Below, in pieces: positions 6,715 to 13,152 of a DNA stretch of 14,731 bases. Positions within the stretch are counted from its first letter, which is position 1; each line of letters begins with the position of its first letter. The position numbers were made by a program, and so were the translations under genes. The stretch covers positions 1 through 14,731 of the forward strand of contig DEKP01000032.1 of the NCBI GenBank assembly GCA_002353935.1, written 5' to 3'. The notes beneath the pieces are model-generated. The model saw only the letters and a program-made list of their open reading frames with translations, ran no database searches and had not been told where the DNA came from. This stretch comes from Ruminococcaceae bacterium UBA2719 (GTDB taxonomy: Bacteria; Bacillota; Clostridia; Oscillospirales; Acutalibacteraceae).

Positions 6715-6727
6715 TGTGGTGTATAAT
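6698..6727 (+). promoter_or_regulatory. Promoter of the XRE-type regulator
   Basis: TTGTTA (6698-6703), an 18-bp spacer and a perfect TATAAT (6722-6727). The ATG at 6744 is only 17 nt from the -10 box, so the leader would be about 9-11 nt, as for the divergent HAD gene. Operator-like palindromes flank and overlap it. Confidence 0.6.
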
Positions 6728-6743
6728 CAAAGCGGTGATAAAA

Positions 6744-6944
6744 ATGTACAGACGAATCAAAGATTTGCGGGAAGACTTGGATCTGTCCCAAAGCGAAATA
6801 GCAAAAGCGCTTTCGTGCACACAACAAGCATACAGCAACTATGAACTGGGAACAAGGGATATTCCGACAGACATTCTTATAAAAATGGCAGACTTATTCA
6901 ATACCACAACTGATTATATTCTTAATCGCACAGACAAAAAGTAA
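6744..6944 (+). CDS. Small XRE/Cro-type DNA-binding regulator
   Basis: A 66-residue protein that is essentially one HTH_3 (Cro/CI) domain: residues 4-58 hold the five helices, with the helix-turn-helix at about 15-34 (QSEIAKALSCTQQAYSNYEL) and the usual closing segment LFNTTTDYILNR. There is no partner or sensor domain, so it probably acts as a dimeric repressor in the cytoplasm. The ATG is preceded by GGTGA at 5 nt; the longer frame starts inside the promoter and is rejected. It is monocistronic, ended by a hairpin at 6948, and divergent from the HAD gene. Strong inverted repeats in its promoter suggest autoregulation. No toxin gene adjoins it, so it is not a plain toxin-antitoxin antitoxin. 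Confidence 0.9.
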   Translation: MYRRIKDLREDLDLSQSEIAKALSCTQQAYSNYELGTRDIPTDILIKMADLFNTTTDYILNRTDKK

Positions 6945-6947
6945 AAC

Positions 6948-6987
6948 AGCAGGTTGTATCCTTTTGATACAATCTGCTCTTGTTTTG
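6948..6987 (+). terminator. Terminator after the XRE gene
   Basis: AGCAGGTTGTATC (6948-6960) pairs with GATACAATCTGCT (6966-6978), a 13-bp stem with one G-U pair and a 5-nt loop, followed by CTTGTTTTG. The T run is interrupted but the stem is long. The minus-strand exit side is also T-rich, so it may work in both directions. Confidence 0.75.
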
Positions 6988-7060
6988 TGATTATAAAAAA
7001 AGCATATTAAAAATTTTACCTTTTCTATATTTAAAGCAACACTGCAAGTATCAGTATTAA

Positions 7061-7089
7061 TTGACATTTTTACTGCGCGGTGATAAAAT
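7061..7089 (+). promoter_or_regulatory. Promoter of ychF
   Basis: A perfect TTGACA (7061-7066), a 17-bp spacer and TAAAAT (7084-7089) lie about 45 nt upstream of the ychF ATG, predicting a leader of roughly 38 nt. This near-consensus promoter fits a constitutively expressed housekeeping gene. Confidence 0.75.
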
Positions 7090-7133
7090 TATCTTCAAAT
7101 ACAATTTCAAATAAATTTGGGAATGGTGAAATA

Positions 7134-8228
7134 ATGAAACTAGGAATCGTCGGGTTGCCGAATGTCGGCAAAAGCACGCTTTTTAACGCTATTACAAACG
7201 CAGGAGCACAATCGGCAAATTATCCGTTTTGTACCATCGAGCCTAACGTAGGCGTTGTTGCCGTACCGGACAAAAGGCTGGATGTGCTTTCGGATATGTA
7301 TCATCCGGACAAGTACACTCCCGCTACAATTGAATTTGTTGATATAGCAGGGCTTGTCAAAGGAGCTTCCAAAGGTGAAGGTCTGGGAAACAAATTTCTC
7401 TCTAATATAAGAGAATGCGATGCTATCGTTCATGTTGTAAGGTGTTTTGACAACGATGATATTATTCATGTAGAAGGCTCTGTTGACCCGATTAGAGATA
7501 TTGATACTATAAATCTTGAGCTTATTTTGTCGGACGAAGAAATCATCTCAAGGCGAATCGACAAAGCTCAAAAAATGGTAAAAGGCGATAAAAAATATCA
7601 GTCTGAGGTTGAATTTTTTAAACGCGTACAAGCTGCGCTCAACGACGGAAAAACCGCTCGTCAGGTCGAATGCGACGACGATGAAAAAGCGCTTTTAAGC
7701 GAAGTCTCTCTACTTACAAACAAACCTATCATCTATGCCGCCAACATGAGTGAAGATGATTTTTCTAACGGAATAGAAAACAATAACAGACTCAAAGCTG
7801 TAGAAGAGCTTGCAAAAAGAGAGGGCGCAGCAGTTTTTCCGATTTGTGCTGAACTTGAGGCAGAAATTGCGGGCATGGAAAAAGACGAAAAAGAGCTTTT
7901 CCTATCTGATATGGGACTTGAACAATCAGGTCTTGACAGGCTGATAAATGAATGTTATTCCTTACTGGGTCTTATATCATATCTTACAGCCGGCAAGCCG
8001 GAGGTCAGAGCCTGGACAATTAAAAACGGTACAAAAGCTCCCCAGGCAGCCGGCAAAATACACACAGACTTTGAACGCGGATTTATCAGAGCAGAAGTTG
8101 TCTCTTTTGACGATCTTATCTCCTGCGGCAGCATGAACGCTGCAAAAGAAAAGGGACTTGTCAGAAGCGAAGGCAAAGAATACGTCATGAAAGACGGCGA
8201 TGTTGTTCTGTTCAGATTTAACGTCTAA
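7134..8228 (+). CDS. ychF: Ribosome-binding Obg-like ATPase YchF
   Basis: Universally conserved TRAFAC-class P-loop ATPase that associates with ribosomes and is linked to stress and redox responses. The 364 residues equal the usual length. The P-loop GLPNVGKST lies at 7-15, switch I NYPFCTIEPNVG at 29-40 and G3 DIAGLVKGASKGEGLG at 70-85. The base-recognition motif is NMSE at 204-207 instead of NKxD, the change that makes this family prefer ATP over GTP. A coiled-coil-like helical insert occupies about 130-195, and the TGS domain the last 85 residues (TAGKPEVRAWTI onward). The ATG at 7134 with GGTGA 4 nt upstream gives the canonical MKLGIVGLPNVGKST start; the longer frame begins inside the promoter. 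It is single, with its own promoter and terminator. Confidence 0.97.
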   Translation: MKLGIVGLPNVGKSTLFNAITNAGAQSANYPFCTIEPNVGVVAVPDKRLDVLSDMYHPDKYTPATIEFVDIAGLVKGASKGEGLGNKFLSNIRECDAIVHVVRCFDNDDIIHVEGSVDPIRDIDTINLELILSDEEIISRRIDKAQKMVKGDKKYQSEVEFFKRVQAALNDGKTARQVECDDDEKALLSEVSLLTNKPIIYAANMSEDDFSNGIENNNRLKAVEELAKREGAAVFPICAELEAEIAGMEKDEKELFLSDMGLEQSGLDRLINECYSLLGLISYLTAGKPEVRAWTIKNGTKAPQAAGKIHTDFERGFIRAEVVSFDDLISCGSMNAAKEKGLVRSEGKEYVMKDGDVVLFRFNV

Positions 8229-8295
8229 TTTCATAGCGTTATAACAATATTACAAATTATAAAATTCCAATAAAATATATTTATATTATAAACTC

Positions 8296-8332
8296 AGGGC
8301 TAAGATCACAATTCTTAGCCCTTTTTATTTTT
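8296..8332 (+). terminator. Strong intrinsic terminator after ychF
   Basis: AGGGCTAAGA (8296-8305) and TCTTAGCCCT (8313-8322) form a perfect 10-bp stem with a 7-nt loop, followed by a T-rich tail of the form TTTTTATTTTT. It isolates ychF from the promoter of the next operon. Confidence 0.93.
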
Positions 8333-8368
8333 CTCTGCTTTTCAATATTTTGTAAAAATGCATTTTAT

Positions 8369-8397
8369 TTGACAATATATATTGTATCTCGTATAAT
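8369..8397 (+). promoter_or_regulatory. Perfect consensus promoter of the gtrA-FAD-GT operon
   Basis: TTGACA (8369-8374), a 17-bp spacer and TATAAT (8392-8397) match the sigma-A consensus exactly, the best promoter in the window. It is about 60 nt upstream of the start codon. A weaker second promoter, GTGACA (8414-8419) and TATAAA (8438-8443) with an 18-bp spacer, lies downstream of it. Confidence 0.8.
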
Positions 8398-8433
8398 TAA
8401 TATGTATAAATATGTGACAATATAATATATTGT
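8372..8433. promoter_or_regulatory. Paired palindromes on the gtrA promoter
   Basis: Two sites share the same 7-bp half-sites: ACAATAT/ATATTGT with no spacer (8372-8385) and ACAATAT-AAT-ATATTGT with a 3-nt spacer (8417-8433). Both are preceded by TG, making a repeated TGACAATAT 45 nt apart. The first overlaps the -35 box and spacer of the main promoter; the second lies just downstream of the expected start and overlaps the -35 box of the weaker promoter. A repressor binding both sites cooperatively would silence both promoters. Confidence 0.45.
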
Positions 8434-8467
8434 TTGGTATAAATTTATTAAAAGCCGGGTGAATGTA

Positions 8468-8938
8468 TTGAAAGAGCTTTTTAAAATGATATTTTCTTTT
8501 AATTTTAAGGGCGTTTTTTATGAAAAAACTGACAATGCCTTTATTCAGTTTTTTCGTTATTGCTTTGTCGGCGGTATTGCAACTTTGGCAGAAGGCGCAA
8601 CGCTATGGCTGATACAACACTTTATTTTTAAAGATTCCAGCAAAGCGCTTGTTTATGTTTCTCAGGGTATAGCGTTTATCCTTGGGCTGATTGTAAACTT
8701 TGTTTTATCAAAGCTTTTTGTATTTCAGCAAAAAAGCGAACGCACCAACGCCGCAGGAGAATTTTTTACATACGCTATCATTGGAGTTATAGGGCTCCTG
8801 ATAAAAGAAGGGCTTTTATGGATATTCAATATCAAGCTCTCGATACACTATATGATTGTATGGGTGATTTCAACAATAATCGTGCTGGTTTGGAACTATG
8901 TAGCGAGGCGCGTTATTCTATACAAAAAGACTAAGTAA
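8468..8938 (+). CDS. GtrA-like small membrane protein
   Basis: A GtrA-family protein with four predicted membrane segments at about 29-51, 61-84, 98-121 and 126-148 of 156 residues. GtrA proteins are thought to flip or hand over polyprenyl-phosphate sugars across the membrane for cell-surface glycosylation. Family signs are the FRYCFVGG start of segment 1, NFVLSKLFVF after segment 2 and the closing WNYVARRVILYKK. The start is uncertain: the best Shine-Dalgarno site, GGGTGA, lies 5 nt before a TTG, chosen here because that spacing recurs at other genes in the window; a GTG three codons earlier overlaps the site, and an ATG six codons later has only a weak site. It is the first gene of a three-gene operon with a UGM-like FAD enzyme and a GT-C transferase, supporting a role in lipid-linked sugar transfer. 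Confidence 0.85.
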   Translation: MKELFKMIFSFNFKGVFYEKTDNAFIQFFRYCFVGGIATLAEGATLWLIQHFIFKDSSKALVYVSQGIAFILGLIVNFVLSKLFVFQQKSERTNAAGEFFTYAIIGVIGLLIKEGLLWIFNIKLSIHYMIVWVISTIIVLVWNYVARRVILYKKTK

Positions 8939-8992
8939 TTGTGATTGATTAAAGATCAGTATAAAATTAAAATAAATTTTCGGAGGATATGT

Positions 8993-10570
8993 ATGGCAAA
9001 AGAAAAGGTAGTGATTATCGGAGCCGGTCCTGCAGGACTGACTGCCGCAATTGAGATGTTGAAAGACGACGGACAAGAAAAATACGACGTAACGATCGTT
9101 GAAGAAAGCGACGTTTTAGGCGGTATCAGCCAAACCGTTCGCTATAATGGAAACCGAATGGACATAGGCGGTCACCGGTTCTTTTCAAAAGATCAGGAAA
9201 TTATGCAGTGGTGGAGCGATCTCATGCCTTTGCAGGGAAAAGAAGCCTACGACGACAAAGTATTAGGCAGAGAAAAGCCCCTGTCTGACGGCGGACCAGA
9301 CCCTGAAACAGAGGATGTAGTTATGCTTGTCAGAGACAGAGTATCTCGCATTTACTATAACCACAAGTTCTTTGACTATCCTATCAGCATGAAAGCTCAG
9401 ACAATAAAAAACATGGGCTTTGCTACTACAATGAAAGCCGGTTTTTCATATATTAAATCTGCTGTACATAAGCTTCCCGAAACATCGCTTGAAAACTTCT
9501 ACATAAATCGCTTCGGTAAAAAACTATACAGCATGTTCTTTGAGGGCTATACAGAAAAGCTCTGGGGCAGACATCCCCGCGACATCTCAGCAGACTGGGG
9601 CGCACAAAGAGTAAAGGGATTGTCCATCCGAGCTCTTATTAAAGATATGTTTAAAAAAGCGTTTGGCGGTAAAAAGGACAACAAAAATGTTGAGACCTCT
9701 CTTATTGAACAGTATTGGTACCCAAAATACGGTCCCGGTCAACTGTGGGAGTTAGCGGCAGACAAAGCTCAAGGTATGGGAGCCACTCTAATAAAAAACT
9801 GTAAAGCCGTAGAAATAGTAAACGATGAAAACAAAATAAGAACAATTGTTTGTGAAACCAAAGACGGCAAAAAAGAGTTTAACGCAGATATTGTTATCTC
9901 TTCAATGCCTATTAAAGATCTTATAGGCGGCTTCACAGCGGATATTCCCGAGGATATCAAAGCCGACGCCGAAGGCCTGCCATACAGAGACTTTGTAACT
10001 GTCGGGTTGCTTGTAAACAAGCTGAATCTTAAAAACGAAACCAACAAAAAAACTCTTAATAACATAGTACCAGACTGTTGGATTTATGTTCAGGATACAG
10101 GCGTAAAGCTCGGTCGTATACAGATATTCAACAATTGGTCGCCGTATATGGTGAAATATCCCGAGGATACCGTTTGGATAGGCCTTGAATATTTCTGCAA
10201 AGAAGGCGACAAGTTCTGGAATATGAGCGACGAAGAGTGCATTGAGTTTGCAATAGGCGAGCTTGTTAAAATGGGTGTTGTAAAATCAGAAGATGTTATC
10301 GACGCTCACAGAGAGAAAATCAAAAAAGCATATCCCGCTTATTTTGATACCTACGAAAACTTTGACGATGTTATCAAATTTTTAGACAGTTATGAAAATT
10401 TATTCTGCGTCGGCAGAAACGGCCAGCACCGCTACAACAATATGGACCACTCTATGCTTACTGCTATCAAGGCTGTTAAAAATATAAAAGCCAATAATTT
10501 TAATAAAACCGATGTTTGGAACGTTAACACCGAAAAAGAATATCACGAAATAAAAGAAGAAAAGAAATAA
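8993..10570 (+). CDS. FAD-dependent oxidoreductase, UDP-galactopyranose mutase/protoporphyrinogen oxidase-like
   Basis: A 525-residue cytoplasmic flavoprotein. The N-terminal Rossmann motif VVIIGAGPAGLTAA (Gly10, Gly12, Gly15), an acidic residue at the end of the second strand (VEE), and the LGGISQTVRYNGNRMDIGGH stretch at about 42-61 are typical of the amine-oxidase/UGM-like FAD group. Further family marks are EGYTEKLWGRHPRDISADWG at about 184-203 followed by AQRVKGLS, and a C-terminal FAD-binding stretch NLFCVGRNGQHRYNNMDHSM. It is longer than true UDP-galactopyranose mutases (about 370-400), so I do not assign that reaction; a sugar-nucleotide or sugar-lipid rearrangement is an inference from neighbours. 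The ATG has GGAGG 6 nt upstream, which rejects the 16-codon longer frame. It lies 54 nt after the GtrA-like gene and 1 nt before the GT-C gene. Confidence 0.85.
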   Translation: MAKEKVVIIGAGPAGLTAAIEMLKDDGQEKYDVTIVEESDVLGGISQTVRYNGNRMDIGGHRFFSKDQEIMQWWSDLMPLQGKEAYDDKVLGREKPLSDGGPDPETEDVVMLVRDRVSRIYYNHKFFDYPISMKAQTIKNMGFATTMKAGFSYIKSAVHKLPETSLENFYINRFGKKLYSMFFEGYTEKLWGRHPRDISADWGAQRVKGLSIRALIKDMFKKAFGGKKDNKNVETSLIEQYWYPKYGPGQLWELAADKAQGMGATLIKNCKAVEIVNDENKIRTIVCETKDGKKEFNADIVISSMPIKDLIGGFTADIPEDIKADAEGLPYRDFVTVGLLVNKLNLKNETNKKTLNNIVPDCWIYVQDTGVKLGRIQIFNNWSPYMVKYPEDTVWIGLEYFCKEGDKFWNMSDEECIEFAIGELVKMGVVKSEDVIDAHREKIKKAYPAYFDTYENFDDVIKFLDSYENLFCVGRNGQHRYNNMDHSMLTAIKAVKNIKANNFNKTDVWNVNTEKEYHEIKEEKK

Positions 10571-10571
10571 A

Positions 10572-12290
10572 ATGGAAAAAGTAATATCAAAACTTAAAAA
10601 TTTAACTTTCACAGACTTTTTTAAAAGCCTTGCAAAGCATCCGTACACCTGTGTTGTTCTCATATGTGCACTAACTCTGCCGTTTGGTATGTGCGAAAAA
10701 TCTAACCTTAACAAATTCTCATTTATCTATGCACTTATTGTATGCACAGCAATACTCAGCGTAGTTATGATTTTGGGCAAAATCGGCGGCGATTATAAAA
10801 TGAGTGCCATGCTCTTTGCAGCAGCATTTATATATACTGCAGGGTGTATTTATATAATCATAAAAAATGATTTTAATCTCTCCACGCTGTTTTGGCTTTT
10901 TACTATAGGGATCGTAGTATTCGCCGTTATTTTAAAAATTGGCGGCAATCTAAATACACAAACCCTTATTGCACTTATGATAACATGCGCAATAATGCTA
11001 AGGTTGATTTACGTTTTATATACCGACAGCTTGTCAAGACAGCACGACGTCGGATATTTTAACTTCAAATGGGGACATGCAAATTATATTGAGTACTGGT
11101 ATAATAACGGCTTAAAACTGCCCGATTTTGACGTCAGAAAAATTTGGCAATATTATCACCCGCCACTTCATCATATGCTTATGGCTTTACTGCTTAGAAT
11201 ATATACTGTTTTGGGCATCGAATATGATACCGCCTGCCAAGCACTTCAGATTCTGCCTATGATATACTCTTCGCTTTGTATGATTGTGTCATACAGATTG
11301 TTTAGAATGGTAAAGCTCAACGGTGCGCCGCTTATTTTAGCTATGGCAATTGTGTGCTTTCATCCGACTTTTATTATATTGGGCGGATCTTTTAATAACG
11401 ATATTTTATCAGTGCTGTTCATTTTACTGTCTGCCATGTGGGCGCTGAGATGGTATCGTGAACAAAGCTTTAAAAATATTATCATTCTTGCTTTGTGTAT
11501 AGGGCTTGGAATGATGAGTAAACTAAGTGCCTGGATGATAGCTCCGGCTACAGCTTTTTTATTTTTATATTCCTTTTTCAAAAATATTAAAAACGCCAAA
11601 AAATACATTCCTCAATTTATTGTATTTATTGTAATTTGCGCGCCACTTGCACTATGGTGGCAAATTAGAAACAACATTGCATTTGGTGTTCCGATTACCT
11701 ATGTTCCGTATTTAAATGAAAAAAGTGCAATATATTCGGGAAACATACCGCTGTTTAAGCGTTTGTTTGATTTTACATCCGGCGGACAGCTAAATTACGT
11801 TTACGATGCATTTACAGATTACGGAGCGCCGTACAACGAGTTTAATCCTACTGTGGGATTATTTAAGACCGCCATATTTGATGAAGGCAAAAACGGCATA
11901 TCAGTAGTAAACTTCCCTCAAATCAAATTTACAGGACCGATATTGTTTTACATTTCAGTAATACTGTTTCTCGTCTGCTTTGCAGCGTTTCTTATCTCTA
12001 TGTTAAGAAAGAACAGCTCTATTGATAAAGTTACCCGTATATTCTATTTAATTTTCTTCTTTGTTTTCCTCATATCATACTATCTCTTTGCCATAAAATA
12101 CCCTTTCACCTGCACATACAACATACGTTATTGCGTACCCCTTATTGTGCTGTGCACCATAGGGCTGGGAATAATGGTAAAAGACAAGAAAAAACAAACT
12201 CTTTCCTCTAGAATTTTCAAATATTTTGCATATATTTTCACCTTTGCTTTTTGCTTTATGTCCTGCGTGCTTTTTACACAGATTGCATAA
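10572..12290 (+). CDS. GT-C fold membrane glycosyltransferase, PMT/ArnT (GT39)-like
   Basis: A 572-residue multi-spanning protein with about 11-13 hydrophobic segments. The first large outside loop at about 150-200 carries the features expected of GT-C enzymes that use polyprenyl-phosphate sugars: RQHDVGYFNFKWGHANYIEY with His158-Asp159 (a likely catalytic acidic residue), then WQYYHPPLHH. GGSFNNDILS at the outside end of a later segment is also typical. The likely reaction is transfer of a sugar from a lipid carrier to a surface polymer, lipid or protein on the outer face of the membrane. Acceptor and sugar are unknown. The ATG comes 1 nt after the FAD enzyme's stop with only a weak purine-rich site, so translation is probably coupled. 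A terminator at 12323 ends the operon. Confidence 0.85.
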   Translation: MEKVISKLKNLTFTDFFKSLAKHPYTCVVLICALTLPFGMCEKSNLNKFSFIYALIVCTAILSVVMILGKIGGDYKMSAMLFAAAFIYTAGCIYIIIKNDFNLSTLFWLFTIGIVVFAVILKIGGNLNTQTLIALMITCAIMLRLIYVLYTDSLSRQHDVGYFNFKWGHANYIEYWYNNGLKLPDFDVRKIWQYYHPPLHHMLMALLLRIYTVLGIEYDTACQALQILPMIYSSLCMIVSYRLFRMVKLNGAPLILAMAIVCFHPTFIILGGSFNNDILSVLFILLSAMWALRWYREQSFKNIIILALCIGLGMMSKLSAWMIAPATAFLFLYSFFKNIKNAKKYIPQFIVFIVICAPLALWWQIRNNIAFGVPITYVPYLNEKSAIYSGNIPLFKRLFDFTSGGQLNYVYDAFTDYGAPYNEFNPTVGLFKTAIFDEGKNGISVVNFPQIKFTGPILFYISVILFLVCFAAFLISMLRKNSSIDKVTRIFYLIFFFVFLISYYLFAIKYPFTCTYNIRYCVPLIVLCTIGLGIMVKDKKKQTLSSRIFKYFAYIFTFAFCFMSCVLFTQIA

Positions 12291-12322
12291 GAAAGTTAGT
12301 TTTAAAATTTTATAAAAACATT

Positions 12323-12377
12323 AAAGCCAAAAGGATTTTGACTGCAGTCGTTTTCCTTTTGGCTTTTGATTTTATAG
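12323..12377. terminator. Terminator between convergent genes
   Basis: AAAGCCAAAAGGA (12323-12335) and TCCTTTTGGCTTT (12354-12366) form a perfect 13-bp stem. The loop contains the palindrome GACTGCAGTC (12340-12349), so the loop can fold too. T-rich sequence follows on the plus strand (TTTTGATTTTAT) and on the minus strand (AATGTTTTTAT), so it probably ends both the GT-C gene and the CarD-like gene. Confidence 0.85.
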
Positions 12378-12412
12378 TTCTTTATTTTATATATCAAAAA
12401 ATTCATCAAGCG

Positions 12413-12919
12413 TTATTTCACTGTGCTTTGTTCGCAAAGCAATAATGATATCATTTCATCTGATGAAAGCTTCATAGCTGTTGAAAATTCCTCAGATAAT
12501 ATTCTGAAAACATCCTTATATATAATCTCTTCATGTCTGGGCAAGCGTTTTCCGACACTTTCTCTATACTGCATAAAATCATGCAAAGTTCTAAAAAGCA
12601 TAATCATATCATCGATTTTTCCGGAAGATACTATAGCGCGGTATTTTTCTGATCTGTCGTTATCATTTTCAACCCAATCAATTTTTCTTCCGCTTGTATC
12701 AGAAATGATGTTCTCCATCTCTTTTTTACTGTACATAGGATGCATTTTTGAAGTCAGCTTTTCATTATCAGTCGGTACATATATAATTGATCTGTCAGTA
12801 TCAACCGGTCTCAGAATATAATATTCTCTTGGGACTCCTGTAATGCTGTTAGTATCAACATCTTCAACCTTACACACTCCGACGCTGCCGTAAATAATCA
12901 TATCACCTGCATAAAACAT
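12413..12919 (-). CDS. CarD-like transcriptional regulator
   Basis: A 168-residue CarD/CdnL-type protein. Residues about 1-60 match the CarD_CdnL_TRCF domain, a small beta-barrel that binds the RNA polymerase beta subunit: FYAGDMIIYGSVGVCKVEDV, then REYYILRPVD and SIIYVPTDN. Residues about 63-168 are helical with charged and basic patches, as in the DNA-contacting C-terminal part of the family. CarD proteins stabilise the open promoter complex and tune growth-related transcription; the role of clostridial ones is less clear. The ATG has GGGTGATC 5 nt upstream, which rules out the GTG six codons earlier. It is monocistronic, with an extended -10 promoter and a shared terminator. Confidence 0.85.
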   Translation of the reverse strand: MFYAGDMIIYGSVGVCKVEDVDTNSITGVPREYYILRPVDTDRSIIYVPTDNEKLTSKMHPMYSKKEMENIISDTSGRKIDWVENDNDRSEKYRAIVSSGKIDDMIMLFRTLHDFMQYRESVGKRLPRHEEIIYKDVFRILSEEFSTAMKLSSDEMISLLLCEQSTVK

Positions 12920-12977
12920 CTTGATCACCCGAAACACAAATTATTCGAACCAGTTTAAAGTTCATTCGTCTGTATTA

Positions 12978-13008
12978 ATTATAACATATTCTTTTATAAA
13001 TTGTTATA
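12978..13008 (-). promoter_or_regulatory. Extended -10 promoter of the CarD-like gene, inside an inverted repeat
   Basis: On the minus strand TG-T-TATAAT (12978-12986) is a perfect extended -10 element with no good -35 box, predicting a leader of about 50 nt. The inverted repeat TATAACA (12980-12986) and TGTTATA (13002-13008), with a 15-nt spacer, covers the -10 element and runs into the spacer, and could be a binding site. Confidence 0.55.
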
Positions 13009-13077
13009 GGCAGATTATACAAAAACCATCATGTAATATCTTTTAAAAAATTGATATTTTTATCTTCAAAACAGAAC

Positions 13078-13118
13078 AAAAATATGGGGTGGTTCAGAAT
13101 GAACCACCCCATATTTTT
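13078..13118 (-). terminator. Terminator of trpB2, perfect 19-bp stem
   Basis: Arms at 13078-13096 and 13100-13118 are exact inverted copies (core GGGGTGGTTCA / TGAACCACCCC) separated by only 3 nt. The ends of the stem are A5/T5, so on the minus strand the stem runs into ATTTTTGTTCTGTTTT. It lies 35 nt past the trpB2 stop and upstream of the CarD-like promoter. The structure is symmetrical and could also work on the plus strand. Confidence 0.92.
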
Positions 13119-13152
13119 GATATTAATACAACAAGCTATTAACACGCTATTA

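Noticed and set aside
6744..6944. The XRE gene considered as a toxin-antitoxin antitoxin
   Set aside because: A terminator follows directly and no small partner gene is present; the neighbours are ychF and a divergent HAD phosphatase.
7955..8234. Minus-strand frames of 77 and 85 codons
   Set aside because: They lie opposite the TGS-domain part of ychF, have no ribosome binding site and resemble no family I know.
12251..12445. A 64-codon plus-strand frame after the GT-C gene
   Set aside because: It starts inside the GT-C gene in another frame and runs through the terminator stem into the CarD-like gene.
12423..12821. A 132-codon open frame on the plus strand
   Set aside because: It lies fully opposite the CarD-like gene, whose protein matches a known family, and has no ribosome binding site.
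13078..13118. GGGTGGTTC hairpin considered as part of a T-box riboswitch
   Set aside because: It lies downstream of trpB2, lacks the conserved T-box core and specifier arrangement, and is explained as an intrinsic terminator.
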